Source of the DNA: Lysobacter alkalisoli
GTDB taxonomy: Bacteria; Pseudomonadota; Gammaproteobacteria; Xanthomonadales; Xanthomonadaceae
Reading direction: 5' to 3'
Length of the DNA: 64,000 bases
NCBI RefSeq assembly: GCF_006547045.1
Contig: NZ_CP041242.1
Span: 2,180,001-2,244,000 of the forward strand
In this document: positions 53,692 to 63,206 of the stretch, one piece after another
How the letters are laid out: every line of letters starts with the position of its first letter
Numbering within the stretch: position 1 is the first letter of the stretch
The notes under the pieces: model-generated
Told to the model about the DNA's origin: nothing
Seen by the model: the letters and a program-made list of their open reading frames with translations, nothing else
The model's database searches: none
Position numbers and translations under genes: made by a program

Positions 53692-54059
53692 AAAAACCCG
53701 CCGAGCAGGGCCATCGGCAGCGCCATCAGGCCAAGCAGCAAGACGATCGCGATCACCGTCAGCACGACGCGCAAGGGCTCGGCACGCAGCACGCTCCAGA
53801 ACGTCTCCGAGGTGCCGTCGCGGACCGCGGCCTCGTGCTCGGCGCGCACGCGCACACGGCGTTGCGCCTGGTAGTCGGCCATCAGGCGCTTGGCCTGGGC
53901 GACATCCTCGTCCTCCCTGACATAGATCCCGCCCGCCGAAATGCCCCACATGCTGGGCGGGGTTTCATAAAAATCGATGCGCGCCGCATCGAGCATCGCG
54001 CGCACATCGTCGGCCTCGTCATCGGGTACGTTGCGCAGGTTGAGCAGGAGTTTGGCCAT
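53688..54059 (-). CDS. DUF6164-family protein with C-terminal membrane helix
   Basis: 123 residues. The N-terminal ~70 residues (AKLLLNLRNVPDDEADDVRA, IDFYETPPSMWGISAGGIYV) form a DUF2007/DUF6164-like ferredoxin fold. The C-terminus is a membrane helix (VVLTVIAIVLLLGLMALPMA). Function is unknown. Its stop overlaps the RIO kinase start. Confidence 0.85.
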   Translation of the reverse strand: MAKLLLNLRNVPDDEADDVRAMLDAARIDFYETPPSMWGISAGGIYVREDEDVAQAKRLMADYQAQRRVRVRAEHEAAVRDGTSETFWSVLRAEPLRVVLTVIAIVLLLGLMALPMALLGGFL

Positions 54060-54086
54060 ACCGGAATGATACCGGACGCCCAGCGC

Positions 54087-54143
54087 CGCCCCGCCGCACA
54101 GATCGTCATGTTCAGGATGAGGACGCTGCCATCGACGATCATG
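54087..54143 (-). repeat. C-terminal fragment of the repeated methyltransferase gene
   Basis: 57 bases are nearly identical to the 3' ends of the copies at 55.9 and 63.3 kb, in the same orientation. They encode the end VDGSVLILNMTICAAGRR. No other part of the gene remains. The rest of the gap 54060-54225 has no gene. Confidence 0.8.
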
Positions 54144-54225
54144 CGCGCGGCCCTTGATCGTTCAATAAACGCCCCTGTTGCAGAACTTTATTCAGCTGCT
54201 GCCCCGGGCAGCAGGACACGTCAGC

Positions 54226-54567
54226 CTACTCAGCTTTGTTTTTGCCGCCATGGCAGGTCACCTGCGCTTCCAGCGCGCCCGATCTCAGGCATTCGCCCAG
54301 CAGGCTGCCCTGCCTGGACGGTCGCGAGCGGAACTCGCCCATCTCCGCTACCCCATGCCGGCACTGCAAGGTGGCCCGATCGCGGATGTCGCGTTCCAGT
54401 TCGTCACCGAGCACGGCGCAGCGATCGCTGCTGATCAGATAGACATTTTTCTGAACGCGCCGGATACCAACCTCGGGATTGCCCATGCAACCGCTGGCCA
54501 GCACGGCCAGGATGATGGTTACGGCCAGCGCTACGCTGGGCGAAGTGGTGTCAGGGATGATTTTCAT
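54226..54567 (-). CDS. Small lipoprotein
   Basis: 113 residues. A lipoprotein signal (VTIILAVLASGCMGN, lipobox ASGC) is followed by a Cys-containing basic domain (VQKNVYLISSDRCAVLGDEL, ATLQCRHGVAEMGEFRSRPS). No family is recognised. The first 17 bases overlap the end of the Na+/H+ antiporter gene, so it is downstream in the same operon. Confidence 0.72.
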   Translation of the reverse strand: MKIIPDTTSPSVALAVTIILAVLASGCMGNPEVGIRRVQKNVYLISSDRCAVLGDELERDIRDRATLQCRHGVAEMGEFRSRPSRQGSLLGECLRSGALEAQVTCHGGKNKAE

Positions 54568-55825
54568 CGGTGAGGTCCCCTTTGGTCGCTTTGGTCCGAC
54601 CTCGCCTGCGTCGATCCAGCCAGGCCATCGCGCCGCTGGCAGTCAAGCCGTGGATCAGGATGGACAGCACCACCACCAGGCAGACCACCGCCCACAGTTC
54701 ACCGGCATCGCGGAACTCGGCGTGATTCACGGCAAAGGCCAGGTAATACAGTGAGCCGATGCCGCGCACGCCGAATACGGCGATGGCCCATCGATCCCGC
54801 GTCGTCAGCGACGCGCCGATCAGTCCCAGCCAGCCGGCAAGGGGGCGTACCAGCAACACGAAGACCAGCGCGAACACGATGCCGCGCCAGTCCAGGTCAG
54901 ACAGGATTCCACTGGCGAGCGCGCCGCCCAGCAACAGCAGCATCACCGCCATCAGCAGTTTCTCGCACTGCTGCGCGAACGTGTCGAGGATGCCGTGGTA
55001 GTCGTGGTCCCGTTCTTTCTGCCGCACCATCAACGCGGCCACGAACACGGCCAGGAATCCGTAGGTATGGCACAGCTCGGCCACGCCATAGACGGTCAGC
55101 GTGATCGCCAGGGCGGCCAGTCCTTCGCCGCTCTTGGAAAGCGTGGGTTCGCTTTCGCTGCGGAAGATCAGGTGCATAAGGGCGTAGCCCACGAGCACGC
55201 CGATCGCCACACCGCCCAGCACCCGCCACAGGACATCCAGGGCCAGCCAGCGGCCCCAGTCCATCGGCTCGCCGGCGGAGGCCAACGCCATGACCACCGC
55301 CAGCCAGACGAAGGGAAAGGCCAGGCCGTCGTTCAGTCCGGCTTCCGAGGTCAGCGCGAAGCGAACCGGGTCCTCGCCGCCCTTGCCGGGCGCATGCACC
55401 TGGACGTCCCCAGCCAGCACCGGATCGGTGGGCGCCAGCACCGCACCCAGCAGCATGGCCGTGGCCACGCTGTAGCCGAGCCAGGCCTGCCCCAGCCACA
55501 GCCCGGCCAGGATGGTCAGCGGCATGGTGATGCCCAGCAACCGCCAGGTAAGCGCCCACCGCCGCCAGCCAAAGCGCGTGTCGATGCGCAGGCCCACGCC
55601 CACCAGGGCCACGATGACCGCCAGTTCGGTCAGGTGCTCGGTAATGAGCGGATAGCGCACCGGATCGGCCGGCGGCAGCGGCAAGGGCAGCGCGTAAAGC
55701 AACGCACCTGCCGCCACGTAAATGATGGGGAAGGTCAGCGGATTGCGCTTGACGAGATGAGGCACCCACGCGGCGCCCAGCAGTGCCAAACCCACTATCA
55801 ATATTGCGAGCGCGTAGGCGTCCAT
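54551..55825 (-). CDS. CPA1-type Na+/H+ antiporter
   Basis: 424 residues, about twelve membrane helices. CPA1 features: AVIVALVGVGLRIDTRFGWR, the transport motif APTDPVLAGDVQVHAPGKGG, TSEAGLNDGLAFPFVWLAVV (Asp of the ND pair) and AIAVFGVRGIGSLYYLAFAV. It exchanges Na+ or K+ for protons at the inner membrane. ATG 55825 is the first Met before helix 1, with AAGGA very close. It shares an overlap with the downstream lipoprotein gene. The pair lies between two direct copies of methyltransferase sequence. Confidence 0.93.
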   Translation of the reverse strand: MDAYALAILIVGLALLGAAWVPHLVKRNPLTFPIIYVAAGALLYALPLPLPPADPVRYPLITEHLTELAVIVALVGVGLRIDTRFGWRRWALTWRLLGITMPLTILAGLWLGQAWLGYSVATAMLLGAVLAPTDPVLAGDVQVHAPGKGGEDPVRFALTSEAGLNDGLAFPFVWLAVVMALASAGEPMDWGRWLALDVLWRVLGGVAIGVLVGYALMHLIFRSESEPTLSKSGEGLAALAITLTVYGVAELCHTYGFLAVFVAALMVRQKERDHDYHGILDTFAQQCEKLLMAVMLLLLGGALASGILSDLDWRGIVFALVFVLLVRPLAGWLGLIGASLTTRDRWAIAVFGVRGIGSLYYLAFAVNHAEFRDAGELWAVVCLVVVLSILIHGLTASGAMAWLDRRRRGRTKATKGDLTDENHP

Positions 55826-55847
55826 CGTCCTTGCAGCGTATCCGGCT

Positions 55848-56755
55848 TCAGGATCGGGCCGACAAAGCCCGGGGTCGGGATGGCTGATCATACCCGCCCC
55901 GGATGTGATGACCCGCCGCGCAGATCGTCATGTTCGGGATGCGGACGCTGCCATCGACGATCACGTACGGTCGAAGTCTTTCGGCGAGCCTCTGTCGATA
56001 CTCCGCCCGCTGCCCGGGCGGGCTGTCGAGGAACAGGGCGGCAAGTTCCGGAGACACGTCCAGGACGTACTGCGTGCACTCATCGGTGGACGCCCACTCC
56101 AGGGTCAGCCTGATCCGTTCGGTGCGTACGTCCGCAAACCCGGCATGGATCATCATCTTCTCCAACGCGTCCTGCGCTGATCCAGGCGGCGCAGGCGCCT
56201 GGGGGCCTGGCGCAGGCAGATCGAACATCTCCCGGGCGACAGCCGTCGCAAGGTCCGCCAACGGGCGGCTGTTGGCCCCTGCCCACACAGCCGTGGCGAA
56301 CGCACCATCCGGGGGCCAGCATGCGGCGTATCGCCGCCAGGGCATCCGGCGGATTCGGCAGCGACGTCACGCCCCACCGACAGAAAACCGCATCGAAGCT
56401 GCCGTCGGGGAAATCCAGCTGCCCTGCATCGGCCTGCCTGAACTCCACGTTCGACACCCCCGACATGGCCGCCCTCTCCCGGGCGATATCGAGCATCCGC
56501 GATGAAATGTCCGTCGCGACCACCCGTCCCGCAGATCCGACACGGCTTGCCGCCAGCAAGGCGGGCTCGCCAATCCCCGTCGCGATGTCGAGCACTCGCT
56601 GCCCGGGTTCAACTTCCGCCAGTTCCAACATGCGTTCGCTGACGCATCGCGCCGCGTTCTCGATCGTGCGCCACCACATTCTTCCAACCGGCGGCAACCC
56701 GATCCCACTGTTGGCCTTCCTCATCAGGCATCGGGACTTTGGACGGGGTATTCAT
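55848..56755 (-). pseudogene. Class I methyltransferase, copy with two frameshifts
   Basis: A UbiE/Methyltransf_11-like enzyme. The SAM site is QRVLDIATGIGEPALLAASR, then RVVATDISSRMLDIARERA, NVEFRQADAGQLDFPDGSFD and, in the C-terminal half, EWASTDECTQYVLDVSPELA. From ATG 56755 the first frame (MPDEEGQQWDRVAAGWK) breaks at 56678, where one extra A interrupts an expected KKWWRTIENAA. A second extra base near 56309 breaks LAPDGAFATAVW; the copy at 63.3 kb shows the intact version there. The C-terminus runs past the normal CAAGRR stop into unrelated residues. Two shifts make this a decayed duplicate. Confidence 0.85.
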
Positions 56756-56868
56756 GGGTTCGATTCCTCGAAAGCCGGTCAGGGTGGACCACCCCGGGCG
56801 AGGAGGCGGAAGGATCGTCTCCGTCCCTTTTAGTCGGTGTTGGATCTCGGCTCCGGCGCCGGCGAAGG

Positions 56869-59800
56869 TCAGCGGGAGCCGCCGCTTTGCCCGATCCGGT
56901 AGTAGTCGAAGTCCACACGGCCGCCGGCGGTCTCGGTCGAAAAATAGAAGAGGGCGAAGCGGTAACCCATGAAGTGCGGGAAGGTGTAGGCCAGGCGCGA
57001 GGGACGACCGATGGGGGTCCAGGATTTGCCATCGAGGCTGTAGGAGAAGCGGGCGAGTTCAGGCGCGGGCTCAAATTCGCATTCGACCTTGAGGTGAATG
57101 GTTTCTCCAGAGAGGGGAATGGAGGCGACTTCCTCGGGATGTTCGGAGTCGGCGCTCACCATGACGAGAGATCTGACGCCGCCGCTCATCTTTACGCCAA
57201 CAAAACCATACTGTCTCTGAAAAGCGGCGAGGCCAGCCCAGTCGCCGTCTTTCATGCCGCTCACGTCGATGCGGGTAGTGGCGAAACTGTCAGGACCAAA
57301 GGTGCGCTGGGTGAGGGTATTCGGGGCCTCGGGCAGTGCGGAAACGATCCGGCTGGTGACCAGGCTCAGGTAGCCCGGGCGCTTGGCGAGCGACCAGTCA
57401 CCAGGCTCGGGATTGTGATTCCATTGCCAGGCGAGGGGCAGGTCGGGGTCGCCGGGCCGACGGTCGAATTCGTCGGAGGCGACGATGCCGGAGACGCCGG
57501 ACACGCCCTGTCCACCAGCGGGGATGTCGAGCGTCATGGGCACCTCGCCGTTTTCGCCGAGCACGGGCCAGCCGTCCTTCCAGGTCACGGGCACCAGATA
57601 GGGGATGCGACCGACGGCGGCGTTGTCCTTGAAAAGATAGGCATACCATTTGCCTTCCGGGGTGTCGATGAGGCCGCCCTGGGCGATACCGCGATCATCG
57701 AGCGCGATGCGACCCTCGTAGGGACCGTCGATTGCGTCGGCGCGGTGGACGATGACGGTGCGCGCCCAGCGGCTCCCGGGCGAGGCGATGTTGAAGAGGT
57801 AGTAGCGGCCGTCGATCTTGATAAGCTGCGAGCCCTCGCCATTGAGACCGCCCAGGTCGTCGCCGAAGAGGGTGTTGACGTTTTCGATGAGGACCTTGTT
57901 CACGCCGCCGGGCTTGATTCCGGAGAGATCGGGTTTCAGCTCGGTGAGCATGATGCGACCGCCCCCGTAAACCACGTAAACACGACCGTCGTCGTCGAAA
58001 AACAGGCTGTGGTCACCCAGCACGGGCTCGAAACTCGTCTCTTTCCACGGGCCGCGATCCGGATCGCGCGTGGTGTAGACGTGGGTGCGCCCGCTGGTGG
58101 CGGAGAAAGTCGAGGCATGGAACACGCCGTCGTGGTAACGCAGGCTGCTGGCCCAGGAGCCGGCACCGTAGGCGTTCTTGCCGTTTTCGAGGCGGAGGGC
58201 TTCGTTGTCGGCGAGGGTTTCATAAGCGTAAGAGGCCATGCTCCAGTTGACCAGATCCGTCGACTTCATGATCGGCAGGCCCGGGCTCATGTGCATCGTC
58301 GTGCTGCTCATGTAGTAGGTGTTTCCTACGCGGATGATTGCGATGTCCGGGACGTCTGCCCAGATAAGGGGATTGTGGGCTAGATCCGCCAGTGCCGCCT
58401 GTGCCGCCGGAAGCGGCTGAGACGCGACGGAAGCACTGTCCGCGGCCAGGTCGCGCTGGGAAAATTGCCAGTAATCGAACTTGAACAGTTCTTCGCCGGC
58501 CGCGCCGCGGAACACGAAGAAAAGATCGTTGATGCCGGAGGCTCCGGAGATCCGGGCAGACTGCGGCTTCCATTCGCCGCCGGTTCCCGAGACCGGCAGC
58601 GTGCCGATCAACTGGCCGTCGAGCTTGCCCAAACGAATCTCGATCTTCGCCCCGGTGGCCTGCTTCGCCTTGGCCTTGCTGGAGAGGCTGGCCATGAAGG
58701 CGCGCGCGCCGGTCGCGCCGAAATCGACATTTCGCACCCGGATGTGGTCCCCGTCATGAATGTCTCGCACATTCTGGCCGCCGGCGCTGCTGGGCTCGAT
58801 TTTGACACCGGAAGACCAGGCGATGGTCTCGGCTTCCACTCGCTTGTAGGGATCGAGGGTGGCGACCGGTGCCGGCCCTTCCTTGGTCGGCTGCACCATC
58901 GGGATCGAGCCATCCGGGTTGAACTTCAACTCATCGACGCGCACGGAACGCTTGAATCCGTCGCCTCCCGGAAGCGCGGCGTCGTGGTAGAAAAGGTAGG
59001 TCTTGCCCTTGTAATCCACCACGCCCGGGTGGTTGGTGAAGGCGCTTTGCGGGGCCATGATGACGCCGCCGTAGGTCCACGGACCTTCGGGCGTGGGCCC
59101 AGTGGAGTACGCGAGATGCTCAGGGAGGGGGCCTCCGGCAAAAAACAGGTAGTGGAGATCATTGCGCTTATAGAGCCAGGGACCCTCTTCGTAGGATGTG
59201 CCGCGCAAAGCAGGCTTTGGCAGCGTAGTGCCTTGTGTGTCCGGAGGGTTGCGCTCGCCCAGGGCCTTGACGGTCATCGGATGGCGAATGATGCCGTTCT
59301 CCCCGACGCTGGTGTCGTAGGAAATCATGTCCTTGTTGAGCTTCACCGACCACAGATTGGGGTTGCCCCAGGCGAGATAGGCCTGGCCCTTGTCGTCGAT
59401 GTATACAGTCGGATCGATGCTGTCGTATAGGCCGCCGGCATGGCCGGCGATCAGCGGTTTTTTGAGGGGATCGGTGTAGGGCCCGAGGGGATTATCCGCC
59501 ACCAGCACGCCAATGCCCCGGCCTTGCACCGGGGCGTAGAGATACCATTTGCCATCCCGCTCGATCGCCTGGGGAGCCCAGGCGCCGTTGTCAAAACCGT
59601 CCCAGCCGGAGATCTCCTTGGCGGCCCAGGGGAAATCCCGGAGGGAGGCGATCTCGCCGTGCTGGGTCCAGTTCACCATATCCGTCGTCGTGGCGAGCAC
59701 CCAGCTCTTCATGTTGAAGTTGTTGGGCTCCCCGACGTCTTCGTCGCGGCTGGAAAACAGGTAGAGCGTGCCGTCATGGACCATGGGGGCCGGATCGGCG

Positions 59801-59901
59801 GTATACATCGTTTGAATAACCGGGTTGAGCGCGAATGACGCCGCGGGCAGCGCAGCCAACACGGGCAAGAGAAGGGCAGCGGAGCGGCTTGCTTTTTTCA
59901 T
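56869..59901 (-). CDS. Dual GH43 glycosidase with CBM6-like module
   Basis: 1010 residues. Signal peptide ends at AALPAASFA. GH43 domain 1 (~25-345) has a five-bladed-propeller catalytic set: Asp36 (TADPAPM), Asp163 (SIDPTVYIDD) and Glu239 (YEEGPWLY). A CBM6-like beta-sandwich covers ~355-475 (VEAETIAWSS ... FKFDYWQFS). GH43 domain 2 (~505-790) has WADVPDIAIIRVGN, GDHSLFFDDDGRVYVVYGGG and NGEGSQLIKIDGRYYLFNIA. A C-terminal beta-sandwich (~800-1005, FDYYRIGQSGGSR) is typical of GH43 arabinofuranosidases/xylosidases. It is last in a GH62-GH51-GH43 operon. Linkage specificity cannot be read from sequence. A double-GH43 chain of this size is uncommon. Confidence 0.92.
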   Translation of the reverse strand: MKKASRSAALLLPVLAALPAASFALNPVIQTMYTADPAPMVHDGTLYLFSSRDEDVGEPNNFNMKSWVLATTTDMVNWTQHGEIASLRDFPWAAKEISGWDGFDNGAWAPQAIERDGKWYLYAPVQGRGIGVLVADNPLGPYTDPLKKPLIAGHAGGLYDSIDPTVYIDDKGQAYLAWGNPNLWSVKLNKDMISYDTSVGENGIIRHPMTVKALGERNPPDTQGTTLPKPALRGTSYEEGPWLYKRNDLHYLFFAGGPLPEHLAYSTGPTPEGPWTYGGVIMAPQSAFTNHPGVVDYKGKTYLFYHDAALPGGDGFKRSVRVDELKFNPDGSIPMVQPTKEGPAPVATLDPYKRVEAETIAWSSGVKIEPSSAGGQNVRDIHDGDHIRVRNVDFGATGARAFMASLSSKAKAKQATGAKIEIRLGKLDGQLIGTLPVSGTGGEWKPQSARISGASGINDLFFVFRGAAGEELFKFDYWQFSQRDLAADSASVASQPLPAAQAALADLAHNPLIWADVPDIAIIRVGNTYYMSSTTMHMSPGLPIMKSTDLVNWSMASYAYETLADNEALRLENGKNAYGAGSWASSLRYHDGVFHASTFSATSGRTHVYTTRDPDRGPWKETSFEPVLGDHSLFFDDDGRVYVVYGGGRIMLTELKPDLSGIKPGGVNKVLIENVNTLFGDDLGGLNGEGSQLIKIDGRYYLFNIASPGSRWARTVIVHRADAIDGPYEGRIALDDRGIAQGGLIDTPEGKWYAYLFKDNAAVGRIPYLVPVTWKDGWPVLGENGEVPMTLDIPAGGQGVSGVSGIVASDEFDRRPGDPDLPLAWQWNHNPEPGDWSLAKRPGYLSLVTSRIVSALPEAPNTLTQRTFGPDSFATTRIDVSGMKDGDWAGLAAFQRQYGFVGVKMSGGVRSLVMVSADSEHPEEVASIPLSGETIHLKVECEFEPAPELARFSYSLDGKSWTPIGRPSRLAYTFPHFMGYRFALFYFSTETAGGRVDFDYYRIGQSGGSR

Positions 59902-59982
59902 GAGGAAAATAAGGGTCCAAAAGCGGATATGCGATTTGCGCTTGCGTTCAGCGCGTGCATGCTGAAGGTGATCGCGAGGCGT

Positions 59983-61551
59983 TTACTCCTCCAAAGCGAC
60001 CACCATCACGGCCTTGGCCGGCACCTTGATCGACAGCTTGTCGCCTGCGGCACGCGCGCTGAACGCCGCCGGCTTGATCGCCTGCGGATTCTGGAACGTG
60101 TTGTGCGCATCCATCGTGGCCGCGGTCAGCACCTTGCCGGCCGCACCTTGCAGCTCCGTGCCGGCGACGTTGACGGCTACATCGACTGCATTGGACGGAT
60201 CGGTGTTGACCAGCGCCAGGTACAGCTTGCCGTCCTTGGCGCGTGCCGCCGAAGCGCTCACGCCCGGAATGGTCAATGCGCCCAGGGTGTAGCTGGTGTT
60301 GTCCTTGATGGCCAGCGGCAGCGACGTGGCATCCTGGAACGGCACATACATCTGGAACGCGTAGTAGGTCGGGGTCAGGACCATCTTCTCCTTGTCGGTC
60401 AGGATCATCGCTTGCAGGACGTTGACCATCTGGGCGATGGTGGTCATGGGGACCCGCTCCGCGTGCTCATGGAAGATGTGGAAGTTGAGCGCCGCCACGA
60501 GTGCGTCGCGCAGGGAGTTCTGCTGGAACAGGGCACTTTTGGCATCCTTCTCTTCGTCATACCAGGTGCCCCACTCATCGATCATCAGCCCGATCTTTTT
60601 CTCGGGATCGTTCTTGTCCAGTACGGCCACGTGATCTTTGACGAGCTGATCCATCTTCAAGGTATTGGCAAGGGTCGAGATCCACTCGCCTTCCTTGAAA
60701 CCGAGGGTCTTGCCCTTGATGTCCCAGTTTCCGGTGGGGACGGTGTACTGATGGACGCTGATGCCGATCGTGCGGTCCTTCAGTTCCTTGCTCAGGACGT
60801 CGGTCCACGTGGTGTCGAAGCCACTGCCGCCGCTGGCGATCATTTTCGGCCTGGACTTCTCGGGCGCCCACAGGAAATGCTCGTAATTGCTGTACAGGTT
60901 CGCGTAGTACTCGGGCTTCATGTTGCCGCCGCAGCCCCACAACTCATTGCCGATGCCGAAGTAGGCGACTTTGAACGGCTTTTCGCGCCCATTCTGGGCG
61001 CGCAGCCTGGCCAGGGGCGAGCCGCCGTCCGAAGTCATGTACTCGACCCAATCGGACATCTCCTGCACGCTGCCGGTACCGACGTTGCCGTTGACGTAGG
61101 CGTCGGCGCCCAGCATGTCGATCAGGTCGAAGAATTCGTGGGTGCCGACGGCGTTGATCGCGTCGATCTCTACTACGCCGTCCGCGTTGGTGTGGACGTT
61201 GCTCGGGCGCTTGTCCTGCGGGCCTATGCCGTCGCGCCAATGGTATACGTCGGCGAAGCAGCCGCCCGGCCAGCGCACCAGCGGCACATGCAACTCCTTG
61301 AGCGCGCCGACGACGTCGTTGCGCCAGCCCCTGGTGTTGGGGATGTTCGACTTCGGGCCGACCCACATGCCTTCGTAGACGCCGGTGCCCAGGTGCTCGG
61401 CGAACTGGCCATAGACGTTCTTGTTGATGACGGCACCAGGCTTGGCCGGATCGATGTCGATGGTCACGGCGGCGAACACTGGCGCGGTCGCCAGCATTGC
61501 AAGCGCCAGTACGCTGCTCTTCACTACACTCAAGGGCTTTTCTGCATTCAT
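59983..61551 (-). CDS. GH51 alpha-L-arabinofuranosidase, exported
   Basis: 522 residues. Signal peptide (VVKSSVLALAMLATAPVFA). GH51 hallmarks: NVYGQFAEHLGTGVYEGMWV, VPLVRWPGGCFADVYHWRDG, acid/base Glu in GIGNELWGCGG and nucleophile Glu in LMIDEWGTWYDEE. A C-terminal beta-sandwich follows (LYLALVNTDPSNAVDVAVNV). It releases terminal arabinose from arabinoxylan or arabinan oligosaccharides. ATG 61551 overlaps the stop of the GH62 gene (ATGA); the GH43 gene starts 81 bases beyond its own stop. Confidence 0.95.
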   Translation of the reverse strand: MNAEKPLSVVKSSVLALAMLATAPVFAAVTIDIDPAKPGAVINKNVYGQFAEHLGTGVYEGMWVGPKSNIPNTRGWRNDVVGALKELHVPLVRWPGGCFADVYHWRDGIGPQDKRPSNVHTNADGVVEIDAINAVGTHEFFDLIDMLGADAYVNGNVGTGSVQEMSDWVEYMTSDGGSPLARLRAQNGREKPFKVAYFGIGNELWGCGGNMKPEYYANLYSNYEHFLWAPEKSRPKMIASGGSGFDTTWTDVLSKELKDRTIGISVHQYTVPTGNWDIKGKTLGFKEGEWISTLANTLKMDQLVKDHVAVLDKNDPEKKIGLMIDEWGTWYDEEKDAKSALFQQNSLRDALVAALNFHIFHEHAERVPMTTIAQMVNVLQAMILTDKEKMVLTPTYYAFQMYVPFQDATSLPLAIKDNTSYTLGALTIPGVSASAARAKDGKLYLALVNTDPSNAVDVAVNVAGTELQGAAGKVLTAATMDAHNTFQNPQAIKPAAFSARAAGDKLSIKVPAKAVMVVALEE

Positions 61552-62621
61552 TTCTTGCACAACTCGCTGATGGCGTTGGGGGCGGTGGCGGTGATCACGC
61601 CCAGCCGATAGGGCAGCTCGATGTATTCGTACTTCTTGTCTTTTTCCATATCCAGGCCCTGGTAGAGGAATCTCAGTGGCTGGCAGGGGTCGATGCTCAG
61701 CGTCTGATCGACGCCGTCGCGGATCAGTTCGCCATGGGATACGCCTTCGGACCAGATCCGGCCGTTGAATGTGACGTTTTCCGCGCCAGCGAACATGTTC
61801 ATCCTGGCGCCGGGAATGGGTTGCCACTTGCCGTCCAGGCGATCCGCCGTCCAGGCCCGGAAATACCTGCCGTTGGGCCCAATCGCTTCGATCAGCGTCA
61901 AGTACTGATGGGTACCGGTGATCCTGTAGGTATTGCTCGCCTCGAACATGTCGTCGCGCTTTTCCTTCATGACGACGACGGGTTCGGAAAAGCCATGAGG
62001 GAAGCGCTCCACTGTTGTTTCACCGCGGAAGAAGCTGCCGTGGTCGTCGGTGAAGAACAGATGGCACTTCTTGTCGTCGCAGATGTTCCAGAAGTCCAGC
62101 CAGGCCGCCTTGCCGTTGGCGTCTTTGACACTCTCCGGGATGGTCGGGTAGAAGGGCTGCGGCGCCGTCCATGAGCCGGGATCGGCCAGGTTCCTGGTCG
62201 TGGAATACAACGGGTCGCCGCCTTGGTAGATCAGATACCAGAGTTCTTGCGGCGCGAAATAGAAAACCTGCGGCGCTGCGCGGTAACCCGGCCCGATGGG
62301 GGACTGGTCGAGCATGAACAGGGGCGCATTCGGCGCTTCGTCCCAGTCCACAAAGCTCGTATAGGCCATGCCCCAGCCCGTTGCCGCGGCCGTGGTGATG
62401 AAAACGTGGTATCGGCCGTCGTGATAGACGATGGTCGGGTCTTTGACGCCATGGATATCCTTGGCATCGGCTGGAGGCTTGATCAGGGGCTCGCTGGATT
62501 TCCATTCAAAAGGTTTGGCGCGAGTCGCGGGTTCCGCCGCATGAGCGAGCGTGCTCAATGCCAGGCATGACGCGAACCAGAGTGCATTGAACCCGGCAAG
62601 GGAGGATTTGTAGTTGTGCAT
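61548..62621 (-). CDS. GH62 alpha-L-arabinofuranosidase
   Basis: 357 residues. Signal peptide (ALWFASCLALSTLAHA). GH62 motifs: KDPTIVYHDGRYHVF (catalytic Asp), GWGMAYTSFVDWDEAP, WYLIYQGGDPLYSTT, DDHGSFFRGETTVERFPHGF and FEASNTYRI with the general-acid Glu. The family cleaves alpha-1,2/1,3-arabinose from single-substituted arabinoxylan. ATG 62621 is the likely start; a GTG lies 12 bases earlier. It is first of the operon, and its upstream side abuts transposase remnants. Confidence 0.93.
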   Translation of the reverse strand: MHNYKSSLAGFNALWFASCLALSTLAHAAEPATRAKPFEWKSSEPLIKPPADAKDIHGVKDPTIVYHDGRYHVFITTAAATGWGMAYTSFVDWDEAPNAPLFMLDQSPIGPGYRAAPQVFYFAPQELWYLIYQGGDPLYSTTRNLADPGSWTAPQPFYPTIPESVKDANGKAAWLDFWNICDDKKCHLFFTDDHGSFFRGETTVERFPHGFSEPVVVMKEKRDDMFEASNTYRITGTHQYLTLIEAIGPNGRYFRAWTADRLDGKWQPIPGARMNMFAGAENVTFNGRIWSEGVSHGELIRDGVDQTLSIDPCQPLRFLYQGLDMEKDKKYEYIELPYRLGVITATAPNAISELCKK

Positions 62622-62625
62622 AACT

Positions 62626-62820
62626 TCAACCACTGATGTTTACAGGGATTCGGCAACGAGAAGGGGTGTCAGGGACAATTAGTCTCGGCCGGCGACCGCC
62701 CTGCCCGGCGCAGCCTCGGGAAGTTGTCCTTGGCACCTTTTTTGCGGTTCCGCTACGCCACCAGCTGGCGTTCCAGGGCTTCGCGTTGCCGGCTGCTGCC
62801 GTTGTGTCACGAACTGTCAT
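62626..62820 (-). mobile_element. Probable N-terminal remnant of a REP-associated-type transposase
   Basis: A minus-strand translation contains GRRPRLIVPDTPSRC, which resembles the opening of IS200/RayT-type transposases (RRPRLIVPDTPLH). It then stops resembling the family near 62662. The remnant ends against the GH62 promoter. The match is short, so the call is tentative. From 62694 to 62906 nothing else is recognised. Confidence 0.35.
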
Positions 62821-62906
62821 GGATTAACTTCGAGGCGAAGCATAGGCAGGCGCGTCGTGCCATATCCAATGAATTGTTCAGCGCGAGCGATAACTTTTTT
62901 TGCGAC

Positions 62907-63206
62907 CTAAAAGGTTCCAGATTCAATTTCACGCTGGATGAGACACGTTCGCCCACGCGGACGAACCTCAGAGCACAGCCCGGCCAGCGATCCGATGTGA
63001 CGCTGAAAACGCTGGCTGCCATAAACCTTGCCCTGCATCAGGTGCACTCGGATCCCCTCCATCTCGACCGCGTCGGCGCCCTCCGACACCCAGGCTGCGT
63101 AACGCGCGCGGCGTGATGCGGGGTCCGCATCGAGTGCCAGCCATGCCGCGTGCGGCGTCACGAGTCGATCGGCATGCCCTTCCGCTTTCATGATGACCCG
63201 CCCCCA
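62907..63206 (-). mobile_element. C-terminal remnant of a REP-associated tyrosine transposase
   Basis: The frame ending at 62907 reads GHADRLVTPHAAWLALDADP, RRARYAAWVSEGADAVEMEG and KVYGSQRFQRHIGSLAGLCS. This is the typical end of RayT/IS200-like transposases (VTPH, LG-DP, RR-YR, GS-RF). No catalytic N-terminal half (HUH, Tyr) remains. It lies upstream of the GH62 operon. The gap 63207-63336 carries CCTCGGTCCCTTTTGACTG, a flank found near transposases of this type. Confidence 0.6.

Noticed and set aside
59929-61611. 560-residue plus-strand frame
   Set aside because: It is antisense to the GH51 gene, which has intact catalytic motifs.
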